Assembly: GCA_030620095.1 (NCBI GenBank)
Contig: JAUTXW010000347.1
Coordinates: forward strand, 697,001 to 761,000
Length of the DNA: 64,000 bases
DNA from: Kuschelorhynchus macadamiae
Taxonomy: Eukaryota; Arthropoda; Insecta; Coleoptera; Curculionidae
Direction: 5' to 3'
Part shown: piece by piece, positions 45,240-54,419 of the stretch
How positions within the stretch are numbered: position 1 is the stretch's first letter
Layout: each line of letters begins with the position of its first letter
Notes under the pieces: generated by a model
Seen by the model: only the letters and a program-made list of their open reading frames with translations
Told to the model about the DNA's origin: nothing
Database searches by the model: none
Made by a program: the position numbers and the translations under genes

Positions 45240-45345
45240 CCACATTTACCTATAAATAGTCTCGGTTAGGATAAGTTACTTTAGTTTATATCATCTGCTG
45301 ATGATGGTAACTTGGTTAGCGAAACGCGCGTCCAAAACGTAACAA
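44561..45345 (+). mobile_element. Penelope-like element, 5'-truncated, plus copy of the head-to-head pair
   Basis: Starts abruptly inside the RT-endonuclease linker at the junction with the minus copy, runs through GIY-YIG and ends in a terminal repeat with a hammerhead (45298-45332). The terminal repeats of the two copies therefore face outwards as imperfect inverted repeats (GTTCTAACC... at 43260 and GGTTAGAAC at 45361). Confidence 0.75.
45298..45332 (+). ncRNA. Hammerhead ribozyme motif
   Basis: CTGATGA (45298-45304), stem II GGTAAC/GTTAGC with loop TTG (one G-G mismatch against the 43.3-kb copy), GAAA (45321-45324), CGCGCGTC (45325-45332). Stem I keeps three of four pairs. Confidence 0.65.
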
Positions 45346-45399
45346 GTTGTGGTGTAGTCTGGTTAGAACTCTTGTATTTTGAACTATATATAAAAAAAA

Positions 45400-45850
45400 T
45401 TTCATCTAGGTAGGGTGATATAATAATTTTTTTTAAATATAAGAGTATGTGGGAGAGCCCTAGGTTTAGCTTTATCAACCTAAATTATTTGAACTCATGC
45501 TAGTAATAAAATTTTAATTTTTGATAATCTATGATAGCTAATATTAGAGGTTTAATTTTTTGCTATTTGAACATTTTTTCTACAACGTAAAACTTTTATA
45601 TTATTAAAGGTCTCTAATTAAAATATAACAAGGTATCACAAACCTTTGAATACCATCCTTGTGAAATCGGCATTTCGTTTTGTGGTTACCGATGGGATAT
45701 TACTGACAGGACATTTTTTATCTATATGAAAGAATAATTAATTAATTAAATGAAATAGCATTTTTTTAACAATAACAATAACGAAAAATTAAAAACAATT
45801 AAATATTGTTGATTTTTTATACTTTTGGTGTTTTTGATCCACAAACTTAA
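45400..45850. other. No supported gene
   Basis: AT-rich spacer between the PLE pair and the C-terminal end of the split DDE-like gene. Confidence 0.45.
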
Positions 45851-46290
45851 AATAAGGAGAACTCGCTATTTCCATCATCCAAGTATGACTTTATTCCACA
45901 AATTTCATCGTCATTTACGTATATGTTATTTATTTGTTTGGATTCCCTTGACGCGGACCTGAAAAAGTCTTTTGCGGAGTTAATAATATCTTTCCTATTC
46001 CTGTTCTCGTTCCATACCTAAAATGTATTTTTGTTTGTAACTCAATTTGCATACATTTTATGGTTAAGCTCACCTTTCTTTTCACGCTGGCACCAATGCC
46101 ATAACCTGCGCCGTTGCCATGTGAGGTTGCGAAAAAGCTCCATTCCATATTCAGAAGATTCAACTCTTCTGGCAAAAAGCACAAGGTGGATAAGGTGAAC
46201 TTATTTTTATCACTAAAGACGCTTAAGTTTTTCACATTATGTTTCTAACCAGTCCAACATATAATTTTCTTTATAAATACGTAAACAGAG
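45850..46290 (-). pseudogene. Split DDE-like transposon gene, C-terminal part
   Basis: The frame at 45930-46235 contains VFSDKNKF (normally FSDGA), WSFFATSHGNGAGYGIGASV and KRKV. These are the second and third conserved blocks of the same protein whose N-terminal part is at 49063-49900. A frameshift at about 45960 leads to the end (SKQINNIYVNDDEICGIKSY). Just left of the pogo end the frame reads SVYVFIKKIICWTG, then a TAG, then KHNVKNLSVFSD. The family resembles uncharacterised transposase-like proteins of many animals; the exact name is unknown to me. Confidence 0.55.
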
Positions 46291-46299
46291 TACCGTAAA

Positions 46300-46575
46300 C
46301 TTGGGTGACTTTGGTCCACTTTTCAACTTTGAACGCTTGTAACTAACATCGGGGTCAACATATTTTCTAGCTCTTGGTCTTATTTTACAGGTCTATAATA
46401 ACACTTTTAATGCTTAGAGTAACAGTTAGTTCCAGGCTTACGAAATATATATTTTTTTTAAAAATATTGGTGACCAAAGTCAGAAGGCTAAGTCGGGTCA
46501 CTTTGGCCAGACTATATATTACCATGAAACTACAAAGACAAACAGTTATATGAATGACTTTGGCCACCAAAAAAA
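46300..46575. promoter_or_regulatory. Left subterminal repeats of the pogo element
   Basis: ACTTTGG-type motifs at about 46308 (GTGACTTTGGTCC), 46449 (inverted, TGACCAAAGTC), 46494 (GGTCACTTTGGCCAG) and 46555 (ATGACTTTGGCCACC). Probable transposase-binding sites, by analogy with subterminal repeats of pogo and hAT elements. Their right-end partners are at about 48664 and 49036 (inverted) and 48709. Confidence 0.55.
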
Positions 46576-47041
46576 TATTTCATTTTAGTTTTGTATATTT
46601 TGCATAAAAAAACAACTAAAATATATTAAAAAAACTTATTTTATTTAACAAATTAAAACATAGCGCAAATTTATTCGCAAAAAATAAACTACAGTCCTGT
46701 GTGATACAAAGAGAATAAAATAATTATGAATTAAACATTTTGTTACAGATGAACAAAATATTAAACATATTTTTCAATTTCTGGGATTTTGAAAAAGCCT
46801 CTTTTAGATGGGGTCGGTGTGTTAATCACCTGCAAAATGTCATCTTTTCCATATCAGAAAAAATCATCCTTTGTTGGCCATTTCCACTTGAGGTGAGAGA
46901 TTTTATTTTATATTCGTTTGTCTCTACATTTATTTCCAAAACTTGACCAGGATATATTCTTTTTTCATAAAAAAACAGAACGAATTTACCAATTTTAATT
47001 GCTTGGTCTTCACCATGACTATCTTTCGTTTCGAAATCACT

Positions 47042-48508
47042 TCAAGATTCAGAGTCGCTGGAAATCCGCTCGTTTGTTTTCTTTTGGAAGTTTTTTTCTT
47101 GAATTCCGCTAGGGCCAGCTTGTGGGTCTCTCTGAATGTCTATGGTTGAAATACCCATCCCTGCCTTCACATTAACTTTTTTTTTCCTTGATGTTTTGTT
47201 TCCATAATTTGAAAACCTTCTCTCTTCTAAAAGATCAATCACGGAAGCACTGACGTTAAGTTGTATAGTGGGATCGAGATTATTGTTGGTTGGTATTCGA
47301 TCTAAAACTTTGGCCCTGTTTAGAGGAAAAATTCCTGCTTTTTCGAATCCACTTTTTATATTGTTTTGTCCAGATTCTAATAAATGTTCTGTTAGTGACT
47401 TCAGAAGTCGAGGAAAATGGGATTTAGGTACGGTATTATTTGCTCCAGTCAGTTTATAGTTGGTGATAAGTTGTCGCCATTTTATTTTTAATGGCCGAAA
47501 GTACGCAATATTTAGTGGCTGCGTAAGATGTGTCGTGTTCGGTGGTAAGCAAATAAACTTTATGTCATGCTGAGAACAAAGATCCAAAACGTGCACGCTT
47601 AAATGCGATGCAAGATTATCCCCAATCATAATTTTGGTTCCTTCTAAGCGTCTCAAAGCAGGTAAAAGTAAAAATTCGAACCAGTCCTCGAATATAGCGC
47701 CCTCAAACCATCCACTTTTTGTACGGTTGTAACGAGTCCCAGCAGGTCCACCTTCCATCCAAGTATCATACAAATTTGTAGCCTTATACACTACGTATGG
47801 GGGTAAAACTTCACCACATGCATTTCCACAAAACATTACACTGGCAGATTGTTTAGACCAATTTAATATTCTTTCTGGGAATTTACAACCCCGTTTGGTG
47901 ATGACTTTTTTGTTACCGGGGTCATCTGACAAATTTGTCTCATCATAATTCCATATACTTTGTGATGGAATTCCGTGCAATTCTTTTTCTAAGTTATCAA
48001 AATACGAATTTATTATTTCAGAAGAAATAGTAGCTCTAACGGTTTTTATATTTGCAGCAAACCTTTGTAACAGAGTTGGGTGCCTTTTTAAAAAAAGCCT
48101 CACCCATTCAGGTCCTGCAAGATTATCTTGAAATTGTCTCGTAACTACACCCTGTCGATCCAAATAACCTTTGATGATTCTTTTCAAATCTAGTGCATCA
48201 ACAGGGAAACCATATGTAGATGTTAATATAATGTGTGCCTCAATTTTATTTTCTTCCTCCATAGATAAAACCGTCTGCCCACCAGCAGTTTTTTTATGTA
48301 AACCTTTGATCTTGTTCTGCAGTGTCGCACGTGGTATTTTGTACCTTTCGGAAGCTCTTCTTTGAGATATTGCTCCTTCGTTAATCAGTCGAACAGCCTC
48401 CTCTAAATTCGCCTTGCTATAATTCACGTAATTTTGTGCTCCCTGCAACTCTTTTATATCGGCCCATTTTCGTAAACTATCCCCCAAATTAGTAAATGAA
48501 ATAGGCAA
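47042..48508 (-). CDS. pogo-family transposase, 488 aa
   Basis: Uninterrupted frame. A psq-type helix-turn-helix is at residues about 32-72 (KANLEEAVRLINEG, IPRATLQNKI). A CENP-B-type second DNA-binding domain is at about 85-150 (ALDLKRIIKGYL, GPEWVRLFLKRHP). A DDE_1 catalytic domain is at about 180-390: YDETN (D189), IGDNLASH (D297), LPPNTTHLTQPLN. The third catalytic residue, Asp in the usual TQPLD, is Asn (N333, codon AAT). The C-terminus is basic and then Ser-rich. Length is normal for pogo/Tigger-like proteins. With N333 I expect no or weak catalysis, though the protein could still bind DNA. Start at 48508 is the first Met; a shorter start is possible. Confidence 0.85.
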   Translation of the reverse strand: MPISFTNLGDSLRKWADIKELQGAQNYVNYSKANLEEAVRLINEGAISQRRASERYKIPRATLQNKIKGLHKKTAGGQTVLSMEEENKIEAHIILTSTYGFPVDALDLKRIIKGYLDRQGVVTRQFQDNLAGPEWVRLFLKRHPTLLQRFAANIKTVRATISSEIINSYFDNLEKELHGIPSQSIWNYDETNLSDDPGNKKVITKRGCKFPERILNWSKQSASVMFCGNACGEVLPPYVVYKATNLYDTWMEGGPAGTRYNRTKSGWFEGAIFEDWFEFLLLPALRRLEGTKIMIGDNLASHLSVHVLDLCSQHDIKFICLPPNTTHLTQPLNIAYFRPLKIKWRQLITNYKLTGANNTVPKSHFPRLLKSLTEHLLESGQNNIKSGFEKAGIFPLNRAKVLDRIPTNNNLDPTIQLNVSASVIDLLEERRFSNYGNKTSRKKKVNVKAGMGISTIDIQRDPQAGPSGIQEKNFQKKTNERISSDSES

Positions 48509-49062
48509 CGTTCACATAAGATAACAAACACTCAAAACTCACATAACAGAAGAAACTAAAAAACGTTCAGCATAAACAGCGCGAAAACAAGTAAACAATG
48601 CGTCGAAACACGACAGATATGACAGAACGTTAAAAAATAAATTGATTTTACAGATATCTGCAGTGGCCAAAGTCAGGCACCAACCTGTCAAAAAGGTATT
48701 GGGCGACTTTGGCCATCCTCTACCGTAGGTACTGATAACTAAATTATTGCAGCTATTAGGTTACAAGATTCCTTAATGTTCGTTAATGTCATATTTTGAG
48801 CGCGACCTCATAGGTGGCACCAGGTAACTCGATATGAATAAAGTTTTTAAGGATAGTAAAATTAGTATTTTCAAGAGCGTTTTTTTATACGCTGTAACTA
48901 AAAAGTAGAAAAGTTATTTTGCAAATATGACTAACCTTTATATTTACTAAAGTGTACAGAATCATAAAAAAAATTAACTTGCAAATATTTTATGTTTTAA
49001 TGCACATCTACATTATAATAATAAATTTTGAAAAACGGCCAAAGCCACCCAAGTTTACGGTA

Positions 49063-49900
49063 TTTATCATGTGTTAAATAATTTCTTACTACAGAAAATG
49101 AATAAATTTCATTTTGTCTTAACCAGGCTACGGCATTAAAAATTGTTACTTGTTCATTGTGCCAGTGAACACTTTTTATTTCATCTTGTAACATAAGCGT
49201 AAAATTCTCCGCAAAATCAATTTGCAAAATAACTTCTGCTTCTTCAGTATTTACCCTTTTGAAGTCAAAGTACTTCTGCTGATTGTTTTTAACAAAATGA
49301 TGTTTTCTAAAAGGGACCAGTTGTTTCTCCAAAATTTTAATTGTTGAATAAATTGTTTTAAACTGAATTACGACTTGTTTGTCCTTCAATACTAGTCCAC
49401 TGTTTAATGTTCACAGACTCTTCTGGGTCGGATAGCAATGGCACATGAAAAGAGGTTAAATCAACTTCGTTGCAAGCAGGACATTCGTTCATCATACATT
49501 CCTCTTTTTCTGCGTCATACGTTTGTATGTCAGAGCAGATATCTCCTTAATGTTCTGTAGTTTTAAATCGGGCTCTATTAATTCTAGTAACCTATGTATA
49601 ATTGCAATTTTTTTGTTCTTTTCTTTCGGCATTAATTTGTTTGCCCGTTTGACTGCTTTTTTCAGAGCCTGGGGCGTTTTGAAAGCTAAAAAAAAATATT
49701 CCTTATTTTGCATTTTTGACTTCTTTTTTTGCCTATACAGTCTTTTCTTGTGCCTCTCGTCTTCGTTATTTCCCGCCAATATTTTAAATTTTTCTATATA
49801 TTTTTTTGTGCATTTTTATTTAAATAATTTTGCTTTAGGTACTGATTTTCATACACCTTTTTACGATATTTTTTAACACGTTGCTTTGTCTTCCCTTTTT
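49063..49900 (-). pseudogene. Split DDE-like transposon gene, N-terminal and central part
   Basis: Minus order: basic start MAGNNEDERHKKRLYRQKKK (49779) and PKEKNKKIAIIHRLLELI; Cys pair region MNECPACNEVDL (about 49495); after a frameshift at about 49395 KDKQVVIQFKTIYSTIKILE and VILQIDFAENF (first catalytic-like Asp), HWHNEQVTIF, LTHDKY at the pogo junction. The continuation is at 46290-45850. The Q-x-DFAEN, FSDGA and SHGKG-x-DGIG series is what I recall for this transposase-like family. Confidence 0.55.
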
Positions 49901-50089
49901 GTTGTAATAATAATTTTTGTCATCTGATTATTAACGAGGAGTTCGTTTAAAAATGGCGCTGGTAAGGCGCAAACCGATAATAATAGAGCATATGCCATAA
50001 CTCCAGTTATTAAAATCACCGTTAGTGGTATTTAGGTAAACATTTAGTAATCACATTAACAGGTCTATTATATTTAGCAAATAATTGTA

Positions 50090-50513
50090 CACTTTGTCCC
50101 AGATTGCTTGTAATCACAGGGTTTCTCGGAAATCAGCAGAGATATAACTTTGCGGTTTTCGCGACCCTGTGTCACTTTTTCGAGAAACTTTGAATGCCGC
50201 AAACAGAATTGTGCCACATCGTTTCGTTCCCGAGATACAGGGTGAAATAGAGATTTTGCGCTTTTGGGGGTGGTATCATATTTCGGACACCCTATCAGAT
50301 AGAGAAAAGGTAAAAACTGCTATGGATAGATATTTTTACGTAGAATCCAGTATTGTAGTCGCACAAATTTTTAGACAATCCGTTTTTGAGATATATAAAA
50401 TTCGCCTTTTTTTTCTCTTTAAAATGATGTATCACATTATGCAATTTTGACGTAAACTAAACCTTATAAACGCTATATTAAAAGAAAAACGTAAGTTGGC
50501 CATGGAAATATGG
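50090..50513 (+). repeat. Left long inverted repeat of the DD41D element
   Basis: Pairs with 51923-52397. Shared blocks include TTTCTCGAGAAACTTTGAATGC-type sequence, GAGATACAGGGTGAAATAG and GGTGGTATCATATTTCGGAC. The plus frame here (50169-50450) and the similar minus frame in the other arm (52091-52318) arise from the repeat itself. They differ mainly by amino-acid changes and give no sign of coding selection. Confidence 0.85.
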
Positions 50514-50643
50514 GTAGATATTAAAAGTGTCCAGAAGCAAAATTAAACAACATACGAAATTAATAAGCATTTTTTTACTATGAAATAAATAAACTTAATA
50601 ATCTTGATAAACGTAATCACAATACTAAACAAATTCTACATAA

Positions 50644-51601
50644 CTAGAAAAACTGTTCAAAATGGCCGCCCCCCTCACGAACACATAATTGGCACACAGT
50701 GCGAATTCCTCTTAGAGCATTCATCATTATTATAGGTCTATCTTCCAATGATCTAAATGCCTGAATGGTTGCATTTTGCAGCTGCTCCATCGTATTGACT
50801 GGATTCAGGGAAATTTTGTTTTTTAAGTAAGACCAAACGAAAAAATCTAATATTGCGAGGTCTGGCGACCTAGCAGGCCACCTTACTGGTTGATTTGTAC
50901 CAATCCAGCGATCGTGAAAATTTTCAAATAGAAATGGCCTTATAATTTGCGCATTGTGGGCAGGAGCACCGTCCTGCTGAAAGTAAATATTGTGCAGATT
51001 TGCTAGCGGCAAGTTATCCAATAAATCCGGTAGTATTTGATTTAAAATTGCTAGATATCTCTCTGCTGTTAAACTATTATTGTAAATATGGAATGTAATC
51101 TTTGTTCCCAATATAAAGCAGGCGACGCTAAACCCAAACCTTCCTTGCTGCTGACGTTCTTTTGTCAAAAATTGGTTTTCCGTATACCAGTGCCTATTAT
51201 TATGCCTGTTAAAAATACCACTACAGCTTATATAGGCTTCGTCGGACCATATAACTTTGCTACCGAAGTCAGGGTCATTTTGGGTTTTTGGAAGATACCA
51301 GTTACAAAAATTTGCATCTCTAGGATGCAATTGTTGTACTACATTTACTTTATAAGGCTTACATTTATGTTTTCTTAATATCCTCTGCGTTTGTGATTTT
51401 GATACCCCCACTGTTTCCTGAATATGCCTACATGAATTCGCGTGATTGGCCTGAATACTTGCTAATACAACAATCTCATTGTTCTCGTGATTTCGTTTAT
51501 TATATGTTTTAGCCCTGTGCTTTGAAAATAATCCATCATTAATTAAATTTAATTTAATTCGGCGAAAAATTGCCTTGTGTGGCTGAGGCCTTTCTGGATA
51601 T
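50644..51601 (-). CDS. Tc1/mariner transposase, exon 2 (residues 33-351)
   Basis: Begins inside the first helix-turn-helix at RYPERPQPHKAIFRRIKLNL, second helix-turn-helix around VSKSQTQRILRKH, then the catalytic core: VIWSDEAY, FQQDGAPAHNAQ, WPARSPDLAILDFFVWSYLK. Catalytic Asp residues are at 153, 243 and 285 of the spliced protein (132, 222 and 264 in the frame from 51636). 41 residues lie between the second and third, a spacing described for the rosa/Visitor-type mariners. No stop or frameshift occurs down to 50644. The Met at 51636 lies in the predicted intron and would give a protein without half of its first DNA-binding helix-turn-helix. Confidence 0.85.
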
Positions 51602-51704
51602 CTACGATATAAAAAAAGCTTTTGGAAATAGTCCATGACTCAAAGTGGAATTGAAAAAAAATTTTGAAAGGAGGTTCATAATAATTTAAGCGCTTGGTGC
51701 TTAC
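51602..51704 (-). other. Predicted 103-bp intron in the transposase gene
   Basis: Minus-strand donor AACAG|GTAAGC at 51704 and acceptor TTTTTTATATCGTAG at 51602. Splicing joins ECHENSDQASDLYFN to RYPERPQPHKAIF, giving the expected N-terminal helix-turn-helix of this transposase type. Prediction only; no transcript evidence. Confidence 0.65.
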
Positions 51705-51802
51705 CTGTTAAAATATAAATCAGATGCTTGATCACTGTTTTCATGACATTCAATAAAACAAACCATCATATCATACTTATGACTATTTTCAAAATTATTC
51801 AT
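51705..51802 (-). CDS. Tc1/mariner transposase, exon 1 (residues 1-33)
   Basis: ATG at 51802-51800 (context AAGAAATGA) opens MNNFENSHKYDMMVCFIECH and continues ENSDQASDLYFN to the donor. The pattern Y-x-M-x-x-x-x-x-E-C-x-x-N-x-x-x-A-x-x-L-Y followed by RYPxR matches the usual start of these transposases. With exon 2 this gives 351 residues, normal for the family. Confidence 0.65.
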
Positions 51803-51922
51803 TTCTTCTTAATATCTATTAATTTACCTGTTAGAATTATTGGTAACTCGTATGATAAGAGGATAAACACGGCAATATTTGATATATTTAAGAAACAAAT
51901 AGTTTTGATTTTGGTTTCCATG

Positions 51923-52397
51923 CCATATTTCGATGGCCAACTTACGTTTTTCTTTTAATATTGCGTTTATAAGGCTTAGTTTACGTCAAAAGTGCATAGT
52001 GTGATACATCATTTTAAAGAGAAAAAAAAAGGCAAATTTTTTGGAACCAAAAAATACAGGGTGTCCAATTTAAAAAATACTAAGTTTGGGCTATATCTCA
52101 AAAACGGTTTGTCTAAAAAAAATTTCGACTACAGCATTGGACTCTACGTAAAAATATCTATCCATAGCAGTTTTTACCTTTTCTTTATCTGACAGGGTGT
52201 CCGAAATATGATACCACCCCCAAAAGCGCAAAATTTCTATTTCACTCTGTATCTCGGGAACGAAACAATCTGGCACAATTCTGTTTGCGGCATTCAAAGT
52301 TTCTCGAAAAATTGACACAGAGTCGCGAAAACCACAAAGTTCTATCTCTGCTGGTTACCGAGAAACCCTGTGATTACAAGCAATCTGGGACTCAGTG
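51923..52397 (-). repeat. Right long inverted repeat of the DD41D element
   Basis: Inverse of 50090-50513 with an extra stretch around 52040-52090. The transposase promoter should lie within or just inside this arm, as translation starts at 51802. Confidence 0.8.
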
Positions 52398-52399
52398 TA

Positions 52400-53960
52400 C
52401 ATTTTAAGAAAGAGAACAAAACAATATAAAATGTCACTCATTTTTTATTGTTTGTATAACAGCAACCTAAAAGCATGGAGCCAAAAATTGTTATGGCTTT
52501 TACTAGAATTTTCTAGAATTTACAGGTTTAATATTTGTTATGCGCTTGTAGCCTTACTTGAATGGGCTATTTCAATTTAACCTATTTTTTCTGATGGGAC
52601 AAAAAATTGACATTATATAAAAACTGTTATTACTTTTAAATTACTTACTTGGAAAAGAAATAACACAACAAGCTATTCACCAAATGCACACATCTGGACA
52701 GAACTGGCACTTTTGACACATTAGCATTTATTTTCGGCCGCATGATAGCGATTTTGCTCAAGTTACATAGTGGTAAAAATTCATTATTGCCACGTTATTT
52801 TTTCTAACCAATATATACAAAAAGTTGATAGTTATATATTTTTTTAAATGTTGGGGTTATTATTTAAAAAGATAAGTACATTTATTCATCAAAATATGTT
52901 ATTTTAAAATTTGCGGCCATATCGTATTGCGCGTGGAATCACCCATCTGTTAAATATATTTTAATAATTTCGGGTAACAAATATAGGGGCATTTTTTGTG
53001 GAAAATAGTTTTATTTTTACATTTTACAAAATTTTATTATGCATTGCCACCGAGTATCGCCTGGCACAATCACACATTTTTTTTTTTATTGTGTTCTTTT
53101 TCTGTTATAAGCAGCTTGATGTATTTTTCTTTATTTATTTACAACGATTGTACTTATAGTGACAATATAAACAAAAATAAATTTTTGGTAATTGTCAATA
53201 CTATACATATGAGCAGGTTTTAGACCATTAATTTTAAATCCAGAATTCAAATTGCACTTTCTTTCTGCACTTATTCCATATGAAATCAATCTCTTTTTTT
53301 TGCTATAAATCCAATTATTCGCCTATTAACAATTTATAAAAAACTCAAAATAATCATATTTTTACAGTTCACTTTCTATTCTTATAACTGAATCAGTATG
53401 TTTACCTAATAAACACCTTTAAGGGCAAGGATCCCCTTCTAGGCCCCCGGCCCCCTTTTCTCCGCCGCTCTGTAGTGAAATAATCGGAAGCTGGATATAG
53501 GTCATGAACAGGTATTTCTGTTTAATATCACGCCTGCTTTTAGTAAACCAAATTAAACAATCTAAATTATGTGTTGTTGTCATGTTAAATTAACACACTC
53601 AGTGTATTAATGAAAAATTAAGACCTTCAATTAAGCTCGAACATTAATGTTTTACTTAAACAGATCGTAATTAAAACTAACAATTAATTACTGTCAGGTG
53701 ACGCTGGCTGTCGAGGCAAGTAGCGGCTTTTTCCTTTGTAGTAGAGCAGGCCACAAAAAAAAGTGTGTTATGTTGTGTCATATTAAAAACCAGATGATAT
53801 TTTCCAGGTGCATGTATTTATTCTGATAAAGGATATAGAATAAAGAAAATCAGTAAATTTTCTTTACCCGGAACTTCCCTCTTATGAATATTTTCTTTTA
53901 TTAAGAATAGTGAAGTGTGACCCAGTTAAGTTCCGTACAGAATTATTTAGTAATAAATAT
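52400..53960. other. No supported gene
   Basis: AT-rich. A GC-rich patch at 53430-53475 (CTAGGCCCCCGGCCCCCTTT, CCGCCGCTCTGTAG) resembles a hAT-type end of the form CAGAGCGGCGGA, but no partner was found. Confidence 0.4.
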
Positions 53961-53963
53961 ATA

Positions 53964-54231
53964 TAACGGCGTAGCTACATCTCCACCAGCCTCCGCGATG
54001 CGGAAGGGCCACGAGGTCAGGGGGTCCGGTGATAATCGAAAATGGGTTCAAGAGGATTATGAGAGTATGGATGACCTTTTTTTAGTCATCATATATTTTC
54101 CCGCTAAGCTTTGTGGGCTACATTTATTGACACCTAAAATACCTTTCAGACTTCAGTTATTTTTCTGTTTTGAGAGGGGGCCCATTACCGAAAACCGCCG
54201 GGGGGACCCAAAATTTTTAACTACGCCACTG
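53964..54231. mobile_element. hAT-type MITE
   Basis: The right end (reverse complement) CAGTGGCGTAGTTA pairs with a decayed left end ACGGCGTAGCTA. Flanking 8-mers AATATATA (53956-53963) and CATATATA (54232-54239) match at seven of eight positions. The 268-bp element is GC-richer than its surroundings. It accounts for most of the 135-codon frame at 53917-54324, which I do not call a gene. Confidence 0.65.
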
Positions 54232-54419
54232 CATATATACTGTCTTTTAAATATGTATAAGATGTGTGTACCAATTTATTTAAAAAACTATTCTTTTAGA
54301 TATGGGTCCATACAAAAAAACTGAAATATTTGAAAATAGTTTTATTTGCTATTAGTATTATATATTACATGTTTCCGATAAAAAAATGTGGCGTCTCTTC
54401 GACTAGCTATAAGTCGGTC

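Larger units (their letters stand above)
46293..49060 (-). mobile_element. pogo-type DNA transposon, complete ends, inserted in the split gene
   Basis: The left end CCGTAAACTTGGGTGACTTT and the right end (reverse complement) CCGTAAACTTGGGTGGCTTT form inverted repeats of about 22-28 bp. TA lies at 46291-46292 and 49061-49062, the expected target duplication. 2768 bp with a 488-codon transposase. Seven copies of a subterminal motif around ACTTTGGCCA lie near the ends. The interrupted gene regains its frame if the element and one TA are removed, so the insertion is more recent than that gene. Confidence 0.9.
50090..52397 (-). mobile_element. Tc1/mariner element (DD41D spacing) with inverted repeats over 400 bp, apparently complete
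   Basis: The ends CACTTTGTCCCAG (50090) and CTGGGACTCAGTG (52397) are inverted. Inverted homology continues inwards to 50513 on the left (424 bp) and 51923 on the right (475 bp). TA flanks both ends (50088-50089, 52398-52399). Between the arms lies an intact transposase on the minus strand. The right arm has about 60 bp more than the left (around 52060, including ACAGGGTGTCCAATTT). This is the least damaged mobile unit in the window. Confidence 0.85.

Noticed and set aside
50169..50450. ORF conserved in both arms of the DD41D element
   Set aside because: The arms are inverted copies, so similarity is automatic; differences are mostly amino-acid changing, giving no sign of coding selection.
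53430..53475. hAT end or CpG promoter
   Set aside because: A single GC-rich block resembling CAGAGCGGCGGA without a partner end or adjacent gene.
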